From the NCBI GenBank assembly GCA_021464245.1, contig JADCRB010000162.1, forward strand, positions 2,515,476 to 2,579,475: a stretch of DNA of 64,000 nucleotides. Direction: 5' to 3'. Every line of letters begins with the position of its first letter. The first letter of the stretch is position 1. This DNA comes from Carallia brachiata. Its lineage: Eukaryota > Streptophyta > Magnoliopsida > Malpighiales > Rhizophoraceae. The translations under genes and the position numbers were made by a program. Positions 46,230 to 59,800 of this stretch are shown here, in pieces. The notes under the pieces were generated by a model. It had not been told where the DNA came from. It did no database searches and was given only the letters and a program-made list of their open reading frames with translations.

Positions 46230-48929
46230 ATGAATTCATCCATCTCTCCCTTTATCTTCTTAAGTTTGCTGCTCTTAACTTCCTGTTTTCATGTCTTAGC
46301 AGCTACTACCTCTTCTTCTATCTTTGGTCATTACAAAGATCGGGTCTTGGAAGCTGGAAGAAGGAGACAAGGATTGCTGTTCGTGGGATGGTGTCAAATG
46401 TGACGAGGAAACCGGCCATGTGATTGGCCTAGATCTTAGTAGTGGCCATCTTTATGGATCCATCAACTCCAGCAGCACCCTTTTCAATCTTGTCCACCTG
46501 CAAAGACTTAACCTTGCTGATAATCATTTCAATCACTCTCCAATACCATACAGATTAGGCTGTCTTTCAAGGCTTACTCATCTTAATCTTTCCACGTCTT
46601 TCTTTTCTGGCCAATTGCCATCTAGCATTTCTCGACTAACCAATTTGTCCCTTCTTGATCTATCCAAAAATGATGAGCTAATGATCAAGCAGCCTGATTT
46701 TCAAAACTTACTTAAAACTTTAACTGGCCTGGAATATCTTCATCTAAGTGGGGTAAACATACAGTCTGCAGTACCCGAATCCTTGGCTGATCTATCTTCT
46801 TTGAAATCTCTCTTGTTAAGTAGTTGTGGACTATTTGGAGAATTTCCCACCAGGGGTTTTTAGCTGCCTAACTTAGTAGCTTTGGATTTGAAGTTTAACA
46901 GCGATGTTTATGGTCATTTGCCTGAATTTAACATGACTAGTCCCCTCCAATTGTTGGAACTTTCACATACAGGCTTCTCTGGTGTCCTACCAGCTTCCAT
47001 TGGAAACCTTGGTTCCTTGAGTGTGTTGAGGATCAGGGATTGCAGATTCTATGGACAAATTCCAGCTTCAATGGAAAATCGCACGCAGCTTGTTCAATTG
47101 CTCACTGGGGGGAACAATTTTGAGGCTCAAAGCTACTCTTCGATGTTATGGATTGGTAAGCAGACTAAACTGACTATCTTGGGCCTTTCTGGTATCCGAA
47201 TAATTGGTGAGATCCCTGCTTATTTTGGGAATCTAACCCAACTCACTGGCCTATATTTAAGTAATTGTCAAGCAACTGGTGGAATAACATCTTGGGTTAT
47301 AGGGATGACCAAACTAAGGTTTTTGGACCTTTCACAGAATCAGCTGCAGGGACAAATCCCAGGCACAATGTTCAACTCAAAAACCTTGAAAGTCTTGTTC
47401 TTGATTTGAACAACTTGACTGGCACTGTGGAGTTAGACATGTTTCTAAAGCTCAGCAAGTCAATGAAATTGCTGTTGTCAAGAAACAAACTGTCTATGCT
47501 TGGTAACACCAATAGTAATGCTACTGCTCTTCAGAAGTTTAGTGTTCTAGGACTTGGATCATGCAATTTGCAGCAATTTCCACAATTCCTGCATGATCAA
47601 GGTGCGTTGAGGTGGCTGGACTTGTCCAACAACAACATTCGTGGCCAAATACCGAGATGGATATGGAATTCGAGCGGAGATACCATGGAAGTTGTAGATC
47701 TATCCGACAATTTTCTCACTGATTTTGAGCAACATCCAAGCGTGTTAACAAGGTCTCGCACAGTGTTCGTAGACTTGAGCTTCAACATGCTGCGAGGATC
47801 GGTTCCAATAGCTTCTCCATCCACCCAAATTTTACTTCCATCAAACAACCGTTTGATGGGGGATGTTTCTGCTCTTTGCTGTCAGAATTCCCTCTTTGTC
47901 CTGGACATAGCCAACAACAATTTCAGTAGGATGCTTCCTCAGTGTTCGGGCCATTTCAGTGATAATCTTCAACCACTGGAAGTGGGTGGCAATAATTTTG
48001 GTGGCAAGATTCCTCAAACACACACAAGTAACTGCAGCCTACAGGTGCTCATTTTAGGCAAGAACCGATTGGAGGGACAAGTACCAAGATCACTGGCCAA
48101 CTGCACAAAGCTGGAGTTTTTTGATTTTAGAAAATAACCAAATAAATGATGTTTTTCCTTCCTGGTTGGGAGCATTCCAAGAGCTTAAGGTTCAGCCTTA
48201 TGGTATAACCAATCCTGGACTGTTTCCTAAGTTGCATGTCATTGACCTTTCTGAGAACAAGTTCTCAGGTAAGTTGCCAGCTCAATATTTTCAGAACTGG
48301 AATGCCATGAAGATGGTTGAAGGAAGCAACTTATCATATTTGGAATCATCTTGGAGTTTTTGGCTACCAAACTTGGCACTGTCAACTGATTACCCCTACT
48401 CATTGACAATGACAAACAAGGGTATACAAACAACTGACACAAAGATTCTACAATTCTTTGTTGCGATTGACCTCTCAAGTAACCAATTGCAAGAAAATGT
48501 TCCGGAATCCGTTGGCAACCTTAAAGGACTGCATTTGCTCAATCTCTCAAACAATTATCTCACATGTCGCATCCCATCATCCTTGGGGAAACTTTCCAAG
48601 CTTGAATCTTTGGATCTTTCGCAAAACCAACTCTCTGGGGAGATCCCTCAGGAGTTAACACAGCTCAATTTTCTATCTTTTCTCAATGTTTCACATAACC
48701 ATCTTGTGGGACTTATACCACACGGAAAGCAGTTTGACATTTCAGGATGATTCCTATTTAGGCAACTCAGGATTATGTGGAACTCCTCTGTCTTGGAAAT
48801 GTAGAGATGGTGGCAAGTTTCAACCCCCACCATCTTCAAGCTCTGAAGAAGATCAAGACGTGGAATCCCAATGGGAATTTGGCTGGGAACCAGTTGTAGT
48901 TGGCTGTGTCACAGGGCTGTTGATTGGAT
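46230..48929 (+). pseudogene. RLP pseudogene, divergent lineage, main part
   Basis: ATG at 46230 starts a signal peptide (MNSSISPFIFLSLLLL). The frame is then lost because about 35 codons of the N-terminal cap (the ALLQFK region) are deleted out of frame before IGSWKLEEGDKDCCSWDGVKC. LRR coding follows in frame 1 from 46324, with a Gln to TAG at 46861-46863. It shifts frame near 47400, again near 48130 and again near 48745. The end carries the acidic stretch (SEEDQDVESQ) and the start of the membrane helix (GWEPVVVGCVTGLLIG). The coding is then cut by the LTR element at 48930 and resumes at 54403. It is more distant from the two intact RLPs than they are from each other. Confidence 0.92.
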
Positions 48930-49359
48930 TGTTAGAGAATTTTTAAAATATAAAGAATTGTGTTTTTTTAGTTAATTTAGTAGTTATTGAAAGTTATTCA
49001 TTGACAAAAAGACACGTTAAAGAATTGTTTCAATTGGATCTAAAAGACATCTTTTTTAACTAAATAGCTACCGAATTATTCTCCTTATAAATATGTAATA
49101 TGACCAATCATATAGATATAAAGAAGAAAGGAAAATCCCTTGTGAGCAATTTTGAACAGTTCATCAACTTTTTAAGGGTTTCATTTCAGTATTGCAACTT
49201 AAATCAAGTGTGTTTAACTTTATTCTGTGAGGGGGAGTTTGCATAAAACCTCTGTTGCATTTAAGTGAGGATATATTTCGCCTTAAGGAAAGTAGTATTG
49301 TTATATGACTTAAAGTAAATTCTTTCATATTCCAATATACTCTCTTTATGGTTCTAACA
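48930..49359 (+). repeat. Left LTR (430 bp)
   Basis: Inverted termini TGTTAGA and TCTAACA. It aligns along its length with 53970-54402 (shared CTTTATAAATATGT(A/G)ATATGACCA and GTGAGGGGG). Confidence 0.82.
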
Positions 49360-49974
49360 AATTTAAGGCAAAATTTATTTAGTTCGTGATTGGATCGTTG
49401 AAAGAATTAACTTCTAATTTCGTGAATGAGTCAAGTAAGTTCCTTATTTAAGGTATGCTATCTTTCATTATCTAGAAATATTATGTTTCGAACCATAACA
49501 TGGTCGGATATTCTTAAATGATTGAACAATTATAATAGGTAGCCCAAATCTGTTGCTGCATTGAACAATTGTAACAGTTGGTAAACCTTAAACATGAAAG
49601 GGACGGTGATGTATGCATGCAAATCGAATTATATTTTACGTAAGAGAAAATATTAGTGTGCTGAATTTTGATGTTCTGATCGAAATTAAGACTCATAATT
49701 TTGAAACTAGACTGATAATTTTTTAAATAGAAATTAACAGCTGTTATTTTTATATTTCAAAACTATCAGTACTATTTTAAAATTATCAATTTTAATTTCG
49801 ATCAAAATATCAAAATTCAATATATATAATTGTGCTCTGATAAGAGAAAATGCCAAGATTAAATAATAATAATAATTAAATAATATGCCCTTGAATTTTG
49901 ATCAATTGGCACGGATGGACCAATATACTGGTAGCCAAGCATGCCCATTGATTGTATATATTTCAAACACATGA

Positions 49975-50620
49975 ATAGAGGTGTCAAAATCTGACCCGAC
50001 TCGATGGATTGACCCGAACCCGTCCGAAAAAATACGACCCGAACCCGACCCGAAAGATGACATAACCCGAAATGACCCGAACCCGAATGACCCGAAAATC
50101 TTTGGATCAAACCCGACCCAACCCTAACCCGACCCGTTTGACCCAAACTTTTTTTTTTCTTAAGAGAACAAAAAAATAAAATGAAAAAATTTAGCATATT
50201 TTATATTATAAAAAGTATAGATTATACTATTTTCAATATAAATTTTAATTATAAATTTTTTTAGAATATTTTAAGATTTTTTATACAGTTTTAAATTTTA
50301 TTTTAATTTTTAAAATATTTTAAAAGAAAAATTTTCAGTTATTTTTCAATCATATGATTTTCTTTGATTTTTAAGAATTTTTAGTAAAATTTTTTGAAAT
50401 TTTTAAATTTTTAATAAAAAATGTCACGTCAACATTTTTGATGACGTGGCCAACCCGTAGGTTGACTCGAACCCGACCCGAACCCGAAGTGACCCAACCC
50501 AAAATGACCCGAAGATAACTTGACCCGTAAGTAACCCGACCCGAAGTGACCCAAACCCGAAGTGACCCAACCCAAACCCAAAGTGACCCAACCCAAACTC
50601 AACCCGGTTTTGACACCTAT
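49975..50620. mobile_element. hAT-like element, GACCCGAACCCGA-rich, 8-bp target duplication
   Basis: ACACATGA (49967-49974) and ACACATGC (50621-50628) flank it. The ends are ATAGAGGTGTCAAAAT and, inverted, ATAGGTGTCAAAACCGG. Both ends hold arrays of GACCCGA/AACCCGA around an AT-rich core. It is nested in the LTR element; there is no transposase. The minus-strand GSGHFG-like frames here are only these repeats translated. Confidence 0.8.
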
Positions 50621-52307
50621 ACACATGCATATACATATATACGGAAAAGCCTGCATGCATGGTGATAAAAATCATTAGACTGATGTCGCTCAAAGGCGTA
50701 ACACCGGAGAATTGTGATATAATTCCTAGTTTAAGAATGACTGGCCACGGTTTCGTTGTATTACAAAAGGTTGCAAAGGTAGTGGCTAATCAAAACTGGA
50801 ATGGTTGTGAACGTTGGGAATTTAAACTGCGCTCTGACGCTACTGGGGATTAGTTAATTCTTTGCAAAGAGCGACAACAAGAGATGACGCGTAGTTATGA
50901 GATTGAGTTTTTGCTCAACTGGTTAAAAAAGTGTCTATCAATCAGTAAGTGGGAGTTTCAAACTTTATCTAACCTCATTTCTTCTTCCCTAAATAATCAA
51001 TAGAATTCCTTATAAACAAAAAAAGAGATCGTAGTCGGATTTTGAAGCCACGCACTTAATAGAGCTTTGCATGACCATTTACGCGGTGTATATGCGGCAA
51101 TGTGGTCAAAAAGTTTAAAACAACCGAGGCATTTTTGCATGGACTATTGTCTTTTTAAAGGACATGACACCAAAGGTTTAAAAGGTCTGGTAATTTTAAA
51201 AGTCAATTATAAAGGCGCATGCATTATTATGACTTTGGGTATTGAATAAAGACACAAGTGAAAAGAAAAAGATCTAGTGGGCTTAAAGAGAACAATTAAA
51301 TAAAATATAAAAACAAAAAATTGACGTAGGAGTTTAGATTTTCGGTACAAATATAGTAATGTGATTATCCAGAACGGATAAGGTTATTATCAAAGGAATT
51401 GTTCATTCTTGGACAAGTTGTTAGGACACTTACATATGCATAGTAGTTATTTATATAGAGGTATATATGTGTAGATGATGGTCTGTGTAGACATACATGA
51501 AGAAATCACGTTGAATTGTTTATTCATAAACAGAATCATATTTTTGCATATGGCATGAGATATGAAATTATTTATTCTAGATTTCTTTGACCTTTTTTTT
51601 TTTTGGATCCAATTTCTTCGACTATTTATGAGTTTGGGATAAATTGTTCGCATGAACACTCATCATGATTGCACGATTTAAGTGTCCAAGAAAGAAATAG
51701 ATATAGATAGTACAAGGGTCTGATCATCAGACCCTGATGGGTTTTTATAAAAGAAAAGGTCTTGTACCCTTGGATCAAGACTTGTTTGCGTCTGATCGAA
51801 CATTAGTGGAATTAAACAATTGCCTAGGCTAAAGGGATGGTAACGAAGGAAACAAAATTTGTAAAAGTCATGCCTTCCAAGATTCTGGCGCTTAAAAATA
51901 AAATAAAATAAAATAGAAAATTAATATATAAAAATATCATCAATTTTATTTAAAATAATAAATTTATTATTAATTTTAAAAAATAATACATCTAACATTA
52001 CCTTTGCGTGAATTAACAAATTTAGCATATAATAATTTTATATGAACAGAATCTATCAGTTTCGATGACAGATTATAGAAATATATCTATTTCGATAACA
52101 TGATAATCATTTAAATTAGTATCACATTATCAAAATAGATAAATTTTATTCAAAAAATTTCACAACATACTAAATTTTGTTATTTTAAATAAAGTTGATA
52201 TTAAATTTTTTTACTTAAAATAAAGTTGGTGATATTTTTGTATATAAATTTTAAAATAAAATTGTGCAGTTATAGACATACAAGATAATGTGCATGATGT
52301 TTATTTA

Positions 52308-52319
52308 CACACACACACA

Positions 52320-52359
<40 letters not shown>
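52308..52359. repeat. (CA)n-(TA)n microsatellite
   Basis: CACACACACA followed by about 18 TA units. An A run follows at 52451-52475. Confidence 0.93.
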
Positions 52360-52363
<4 letters not shown>

Positions 52364-53127
52364 GCTTGGTGGTTATTTGTATTTATACGCAGCTCTTCGT
52401 TTTGGTGCATATGATAATTGTTTGTTAGATGTGTAATTTTTGGTCTAATTTCAAAAAAAAAAAAAAAAAAAAAAAACTTTGTAAAAGGAACAATGTTTCC
52501 TTTGGCCTTGCCTGGCGCCTCCAAGGGACATAACCACTAACGTTTAGTGGCTATGGTTACATGGTTATGCATGCCTGTTTGGGTGACTGAGAATGTTCTG
52601 GCACAGGGCCTTTATTCACTATAAATAACACAATCTTTTATAGTCAATAAGTAGTTCATAGTTTTTATGTTGAACTATGATTCCCATGTATCTTTATCTA
52701 TCTTATAATTGGTGCTTCATTATTTTCATGTTGTTGAAATGTGGTGGATGTTGAATTATAAAACGTCTTCAAGAATAGGCCGATCTCTTGTATATACAAA
52801 CAAGAATGAATACCTAAGAATATTAGGGACCCCTTTGTATATGCATGACTTTACATGCATAAGGTCAAAGCAGGAAAAGCTGCTATTGTAAGGAAATTTG
52901 GACAGATGTGCCTCATGTGAAGTGCTATCCAAGGAAGAGAGGCGTCACGGGACGTTGCATTGCAGTTCAAAATCTTAACATGCCATTTTATGGCATAAGT
53001 GATTATTGGTTAAGTCCGAGACCAAACGGTGTGCCCAAAGAACGGTAGGATCCAAATTAAATAAGGTCATAAATTGCCTTCATGAGGTATGAAATACAGG
53101 CCGAAAGGGCTGTTGACTGGGCTAGGT

Positions 53128-53230
53128 AGCCTTTTGACAATTAAAAGTTCGTGGTAGAGGATATGGGATTTTCAAACCCAAGACTCTCGAGAGGAGCATG
53201 ACAACCACTGCACCAAAAACAATTTTGTAA
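53128..53230 (-). mobile_element. SINE-like tRNA-derived fragment
   Basis: On the minus strand TGCAGTGGTTGTCATG and GGGTTTGAAAATCCC stand as A- and B-box-like motifs about 30 bases apart. The rest is decayed. Confidence 0.4.
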
Positions 53231-53969
53231 ATGAGTTTATGGTTAACAGTAGATATAAAAGTCGCGATTATAATTTTTAAAAGAAAAGATGGTATGTTAA
53301 TCACTATAAATTATCTGCTAAAAGACCCTTAAGTATGTGTAGATCGATCAAAAATTAAAGGGTTTATGAAACTTGATGGACAAGACATTAAGAAGGGATA
53401 GGTTCAAGTTCACAATTATTGATCACTCATGATGGAACTTCGGCTCAACATTTGATACAACGTCAAGTCTTGAGTTCAATAAGTTAAAGTACATCATTAG
53501 TATGATTTGAAACATTATACTCAGTTTTTCTCCATTTCAAGCGTTCATAGTGCTTAGTACCTATAGTAAATTAAAAGGTTGAGCTTTTAAAACTCTTAAC
53601 ATGTTTGAGAAGGCGTTTTAAGGCGGAGACCCTAGTCGGTTTATGTGAATGTGGAATATTTAGGCCGTTTCAATAAGTTTAAGGATTTAACTTTAAAATA
53701 TTTATGAAAAAGATAAGAACACAATGACCTTTAATGTGTCAATTATTAAAAAGATACGTATAATGTTATATACTCAAATGTGTAAAATATTTTTACAGCA
53801 TATGAATAAGAATAGTTGGTTCAAAACTTATTTACCATACTATTTAAATTGTTGTAATGTATATTTCACTATGGAAAGTTCAATTCGTAAGACACTTTTA
53901 CTTATACATATGATTTCTAAAATTATTGCAAATCCTTTACAGTTTCAAATTTTGAAAATGACCGGAGAT

Positions 53970-54402
53970 TATTGGTGAATTTTCAAAATATAAAGGGTCG
54001 TGTCCCTTAATTTATTTAGTATTTATTGAAAGATGTAAATTGACAAAAAAAAGTACGTTAAATAGTCGTATCAATTAGATCTAAAAGATATTTTTTTGAC
54101 CAAATAACTTCTAAATTATTCTCTTTATAAATATGTGATATGACCAGTCACATATATATAAAGAAAAAAGAAAAGTATTTATACATTCTGTAAATAATTT
54201 TGAATAGTACATTAACTTCTTAAGAGCTTAATTTTAATAATGTAACTTACAATTAAATACACTTCATTTTATGCTGTGAGGGGGTTTGTATAAACCTATG
54301 TTACATCAAATAAGGGTGAATTTATGTTAAGAAAAATAATATTATTATACCATTTTAACCAAGTTTTTTGGTATTTCAATCTACCTCTTTATGGTTCGAA
54401 CA
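53970..54402 (+). repeat. Right LTR (433 bp)
   Basis: It aligns with 48930-49359. It ends ATGGTTCGAACA directly before the RLP tail codons. Confidence 0.82.
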
Positions 54403-54510
54403 CTTGTTGGGCACACTGTTTTCTGTACGAAACATGAATGGTTCTTCAGGACTTTTGGAATACAGAAGAGAAAAATGAAAAGGGCAAGGGGCAGGGATGG
54501 CAGAGAATAA
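54403..54510 (+). pseudogene. C-terminal tail of the split RLP pseudogene
   Basis: It reads LVGHTVFCTKHEWFFRTFG, then a Lys/Arg-rich run ending GRE and TAA at 54508. This is the second half of the membrane helix and the basic cytoplasmic tail that 46230-48929 lacks. HEWF-(x)-TFG matches the tail signature of the intact genes. It is displaced 5.47 kb by the LTR element. Confidence 0.85.
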
Positions 54511-56700
54511 AAATGATCGACCAAGGAAAGCAAGAGAGGCTTGGGGAGCCAGAAACTGAAGCTACTAACACTATGTTTGACAAAATTTTATTAAAAAGTA
54601 AAAAGAAAGAAAAATTTTAAAATTTTTTATTTATTTTTTTTATTTATTTTTTATCTATCTAAATAATTATCTTTTACTTTTTTTCTCACAAATTACTATT
54701 TATTTTCTTTCTCATAATTTTTTAATCATTACATTTTATCAATTATAATATTATTATTATTATACTATTTTTTATTCTTTTCTTTTTTATTCACTTTATA
54801 CTCAAATTCTCATTATCTAATCACAGCTTAAAGTTCTCTTAACTTTACAAGAGTGCGTGCCTGCGTGGCCAATACAACAATGCCTGCCTGCGTGGCCCCA
54901 CGCCAAAGATATATTTGTCCACTTTTGTAAAGGAAAAGAAAAGATAATAAAAAGATATGTACACATATTTTGGTGTATATTTTTGTATGTATATAAATAT
55001 AATAATTAATTTTTATATTATATTTAAAAAATTTTAAAAATTTTATAAAATATTTATACTTTATATTCTATAATAAAATTTATCTAAATTTAAATTTTAA
55101 CTTTTTTTAGAAGGTAAAAATTAAAAAATAATTTTTTAATGTCTGATGTCTGTCTCGAGCTAAAAGCTAGTTTTACCTATCGCCGCCCCTTTGGAAATTT
55201 GTGCTTGAGAAAAAGTAAACTTGATTAAGCTGGTCCCTAAACTGAGTAATGAGTGGCTGTGGAATGGCACCTTTTTTTTTTATTAAAAGGAAAGAGATGC
55301 ATTGCATATTTGGATAAATTTGTGAAAAAATAATTTTTATAATATAATTATATATATTTATTATATAATCGTATTAATTATAAATATAATAAAAATTATT
55401 ATTTTTATTTGTATAATAAATTTATATAATTATAAAAAAATTTTAATTCGTTGTATTATTAAAATTATTCCAACAATTTTCTATCTAGACACAAATTTTT
55501 TTTTTCCAAAAGGAAAAAGGTTTGCAATAAAAAAAAAAAGAAAGGCTAGTGGCAGACACAAAATATATGGTTTTTGTCGTGATAAAGCCTTTTTCTTTTT
55601 GCCTTTCAGCCATTTGCTTTACATTTTGCCTTTCCGACAATGCACGTAACAACGGCACACCCACCCACGCGCAGTGGACCCGCGAATTTGGATTGGACCC
55701 AAAACTTAATAATACGCGGTAGAGCTTCATTATATAAATATAAAAATTAAATATAAAAAATATATAAATTTATTATTTAAATTTAAATTATTAATTATAT
55801 TAAATTTATTATTTAATTAATAATTAAAATTTAAATAATAAACTTATGTCATTATTTTGTAGGTAAATTTTATGTACATATAATTTTTTATATAATAATA
55901 CTAGCCTAATAGTAATATTACTGTACCAATGAGCAACGAAAGTCATTTTCAGAATAAAAATTATTGAGTTCAAATTTTGGTGGAACCTTTTCGTTCTCTT
56001 TTAAACGCATAAACAGTAAGTATCGTTAGCTATTTATCTTCACTTTATATTTCTTTGTCGGGTATTGTTATTTACACGTCTAAAATACTTTATGGACACA
56101 CCAAATAACATTATAAATCCCACTTTTACTTTGAAAGGTGCGTGCATGGAGAGTTTTGGGGGGCGTGTCAATAACAATTGCCTTCTTTATCATTACAAAC
56201 TTAAGATATTTTTGTACAGTCCGTACAGGGAACACAATGAGGGAACCGTATATCTATTATAGAGGGGGCAAAATTTTCTTCTTAATATAGAAAAATAAAA
56301 ATAGATATATATTGATAGATATTCTCATTCATGTCCATTTTTTTGTGTCTCTTAATTTATTTTCATTTTTTCATGGATAGTTGAAGCTATAATGTTGATA
56401 TTTAAACTCGTTTCTACGTGTCTAAAATAGGTACCTCACTAAAATGCTGGTTCGATTTTTTTTTTTCCTTTCAATTTTAATCAATCTCGTTATTATTACA
56501 GTAAAGAGCAATACAATATAACTTTACTTATACTATATAATTTCATTCAGATAATTTTAAAATAATTATATAGTCTAATTTAATGACAATCTGACAATTT
56601 ATTTTATTTTTAATTATTTAATAATTTATATTATTTTATTATTATTTTAAAATTACTTAAATAACTCATCAAAATTTTTTTTTTCCAGAGGAAAATTCCA
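54511..56700. other. AT-rich intergenic DNA upstream of the second RLP
   Basis: Contains a palindromic MITE (55318-55480) and AT-rich repeats (55735-55860, 56570-56660). The minus frame at 55485-55730 has no recognisable family. No gene is supported. Confidence 0.55.
55318..55480. mobile_element. Palindromic MITE
   Basis: Inverted halves around TATTATTTTTATTTG. Its reverse complement aligns with 21305-21460 (AATTATATRAATTTATT, ATAAAAATAATAATTTTT). Confidence 0.6.
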
Positions 56701-56780
56701 CACAGCGTCCCCGTCACAATTTAATGCATGACTCGCCTATTTGGCCAACAGCGGATCAGAGTATCGCTTCACAAGGTGCC

Positions 56781-56787
56781 TATAAAT
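56781..56787 (+). promoter_or_regulatory. TATA box of the second RLP gene
   Basis: TATAAAT lies 69 bp before the ATG at 56850, in the same context as at 10774. It lies inside the longer open frame starting at 56724. That is why the upstream ATG is rejected as the start. Confidence 0.75.
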
Positions 56788-56849
56788 TGTTGTCAGTCCA
56801 ACTTTTTGTGAACAAACCAGCCGTGCAAAAAAGAACAGTTAAAAACAAC

Positions 56850-59800
56850 ATGAAGTCGCCCATGCATCTCCCCACGTACTCAATTTTAAGCTTCTTGCTC
56901 TTCCTGTCTTCACTTCTTCATGTTTCTTTCACTTCAGCAGCCTCTTTTCTGGGTCATCCATTGTGCCAGCATAACGAACGCCATGCGCTCATGCAGTTCA
57001 AACAAAGCTTCATAATAAGCAGCTCTGCTTCTAGGAGTCCTTCTGCTTATCCAAAGATGGAATCTTGGCTCCAAGGCGGAAATGGTGACTGCTGCACCTG
57101 GGATGGTGTTGAGTGTGATAATCGCAACGGTCATGTGATCGATTTGAACCTTAGTAGCAGCTTTCTCCATGGTTCCATCAACTCCAGCAATAGCCTTTTC
57201 AATCTTGTTCACCTCCGTAAGCTTAATCTTGCTGACAATGATTTTAATTACTCAGAAATACCATCAAGTATAGGCCATCTTTCCAAGCTAGTCCACCTTG
57301 ATCTTTTCTCAGCTTCATTTTCTGGACCAATCCCGTCAGATATTTCAAAATTGTCCAAGTTGGTTTCCCTTGATTTATCCTCTAATTATCAGTTAGTGCT
57401 TAAGATGGTAGAATTTCGACTGTTACTCGAGAACCTGACTAGCTTAGAAGTTCTTAATCTCAATCACATACACATACCGTCCACTGTGCCTGCTTCCTTG
57501 GCCAACTTATCCTCCTTAACATCACTTGCTTTAAAAAATTGTGAGTTGTATGGTGAATTCCCTCCAGCGGTCTTCCAGCTTCCAAATCTACAAGTTCTTT
57601 ATCTGCCATCAAATCGGGATCTGGGTGGTTACTTACCTGAATTTAACACAACTAGTCCACTTTCGGTCTTGATTCTTGCAGAAACAAGTTTCAGGGGAGA
57701 GCTACCAGCCTCATTTGGAAACCTCCGTTCCTTGCAAGTTTTTAATACTCAGGGGAACAACTTCTCTGGTGAAATTCCCCCTTCATTCGGAAACCTCACA
57801 GAGCTTGTTAAGTTGGTCCTTCGGGGAAATCATTTTAAGGTTCCAAACGCTTCTTCCCAGTCGTGGCTTGGTAGGCTGAGCAAACTCACTTTTCTAGAGC
57901 TTGGTGATGTCATATTTGATACCGAGATTCCTCCTTATATTGCCAATCTTACCCAAATTGAAGTATTATCTTTGTTCCGATGTCAAATATTTGGTCAAAT
58001 CCCATCTTGGCTTTTGAGGATGACTCAACTATCTGTTTTGCAACTTGATTCCAATGAATTGCAAGGGGTGATTCCACATTCAATCTCTCAGCTGTCCCAG
58101 TTAACGACTTTAGGTCTATCAGACAACATGTTACAGGGACCCATTCCGGGTTCAATCTTCCAACTGGGTAGTCTTCAATCTCTTGATGTTACTAATAATA
58201 ACTTGAGTGGCATCTTGGAGTTTGATGCATTTCTGAAGCTCCAAAACTTGACCGATCTGGAATTGTCATACAACATGTTGTCATTTCATGCCAAGTCCAT
58301 CCCTAACACTACTGATCGAAAGTTTAATACTTTAGAACTTGCATCGTGCAATTTAGGCCACTTTCCTTCTTTTCTACGCGATCAGGATCGCCTGGAGTGG
58401 CTGGACTTATCCAACAACTATATTCATGGCATGATACCTAGCTGGGTATTGAGCATTAGCCAAGGCACTCTAAAGGTTTTAGACCTTTCGAACAACTTCC
58501 TCACAGGTTTTGAACACCGTTTGGCTATGCTTAGATGGGCTCAACTTATCAATTTAGACCTCAGCTCTAATATGTTGCAAGGTTCGGTTCCATTACCACC
58601 ACAAACCATCAGGTCTTATTTCGCGTCTGGAAACCATTTCACAGGCGAGATTTCATCAGTATTCTGCAACCTCAAAGACCTTAGTTACCTTGATTTGTCT
58701 AACAACAATCTCAGTGGCGTGCTTCCTCAATGTTTGGAGGGTTTAAGTGCTTCGCTTGAGATATTCAATTTAGGAGGCAATAATTTTCACGGAAAGATTC
58801 CTCCCACTCATCCAAACTCCTGCAACCTAAAGGTTCTTATGCTGGGTGGCAATCAATTAGAAGGGCAAGTACCCGGATCATTGGCAGATTGTACAAAGTT
58901 AGAGGTTTTAGACCTTGGAAACAACAAAATCAATGATGTTTTCCCTTCTTGGTTGGCACTACTTCAGCGGTTGAAGATTCTAATTCTGCGTTCAAATCGA
59001 TTCAATGGTATGATCGGTAATACTGATTCAGAGCTCAGTTTCCCCATGTTGCGCATAATTGACCTCTCTCAGAACAATTTTTCTGGCCAATTGCCATCAC
59101 AGTTATTCCTCAACTGGAATGCGATGAAGATAGCGAATGCAAATCAATTAGCTTACATGCATATATACATAGCAATTCCAGTGGGCGACTTTGAATCCCA
59201 GTTTAACTTTTTATACCGAATGTCTTTAAATAACAAGGGAAAGAAACAACAATACGATAAAATTGTAGAATACTTTGTAGCCATGGATCTCTCGGGCAAT
59301 GAATTTACAGGAGAAATTCCGACTTCCATTGGAAACCTTTATGGGCTTCGTATGCTGAATCTTTCTAATAATGCTTTTAATGGCAGCATCTCCCCATTGT
59401 TAGGGAATCTTGGGCAACTTGAGTCGTTAGACTTTTCCCGAAACAGACTCACAGGAGAGATTCCTCGGCAACTAACGCAACTAAACTTCCTTGCTGTTTT
59501 CAATGTGTCTGTAAACAACTTGACAGGGCTTATACCAAAAGGGAAGCAGTTTGACACATTCCAGAATAGCTCGTATGAGGGAAACTTGAAGTTATGTGGG
59601 AATCCATTATCGAGGAAATGTGAAAATTTAGAGGCTTTGCCACCATCAAATTCAAGCCCAAAAGGCAATGAAGATACGGGACCTTCATTTGAATTTGGCT
59701 GGAGACCAATCGTGATGGGATATGCAGTCGGGCTCTTGTTTGGATTGGTGATCGGGCATGTTGTGGTTAAGTGGAGATATGAATGGTTCATGAAAACTTT

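Larger units (their letters stand above)
48930..54402 (+). mobile_element. LTR retrotransposon derivative inserted in the RLP membrane-helix codons
   Basis: Direct repeats 48930-49359 and 53970-54402 begin (T)GTTAGAGAATTTT-like and end GGTTC(T/G)AACA; the right copy has lost its TG. The right LTR is preceded by CCGGAGAT, a decayed form of the GTGGGAGAT-type polypurine tract of plant Copia elements. The LTRs differ substantially, so the insertion is much older than the one at 1-3065. The 4.6-kb interior has no gag or pol frame. It holds a hAT-like element, a SINE-like piece and microsatellites. No target duplication is seen and the RLP codons do not join perfectly, so a small loss at one edge is likely. 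Confidence 0.82.

Noticed and set aside
50424..50693. Gly/Phe-rich minus-strand frames
   Set aside because: They translate the GACCCGA repeat arrays of a hAT-like element.
49360..53969. Hidden pol genes inside the 5.5-kb LTR element
   Set aside because: No integrase, reverse transcriptase or RNase H motif could be found in any frame by reading.
56724..56849. N-terminal extension of the second RLP (42 extra in-frame residues)
   Set aside because: It spans the TATA box and leader conserved with the 10844 gene, and the signal peptide begins at 56850.
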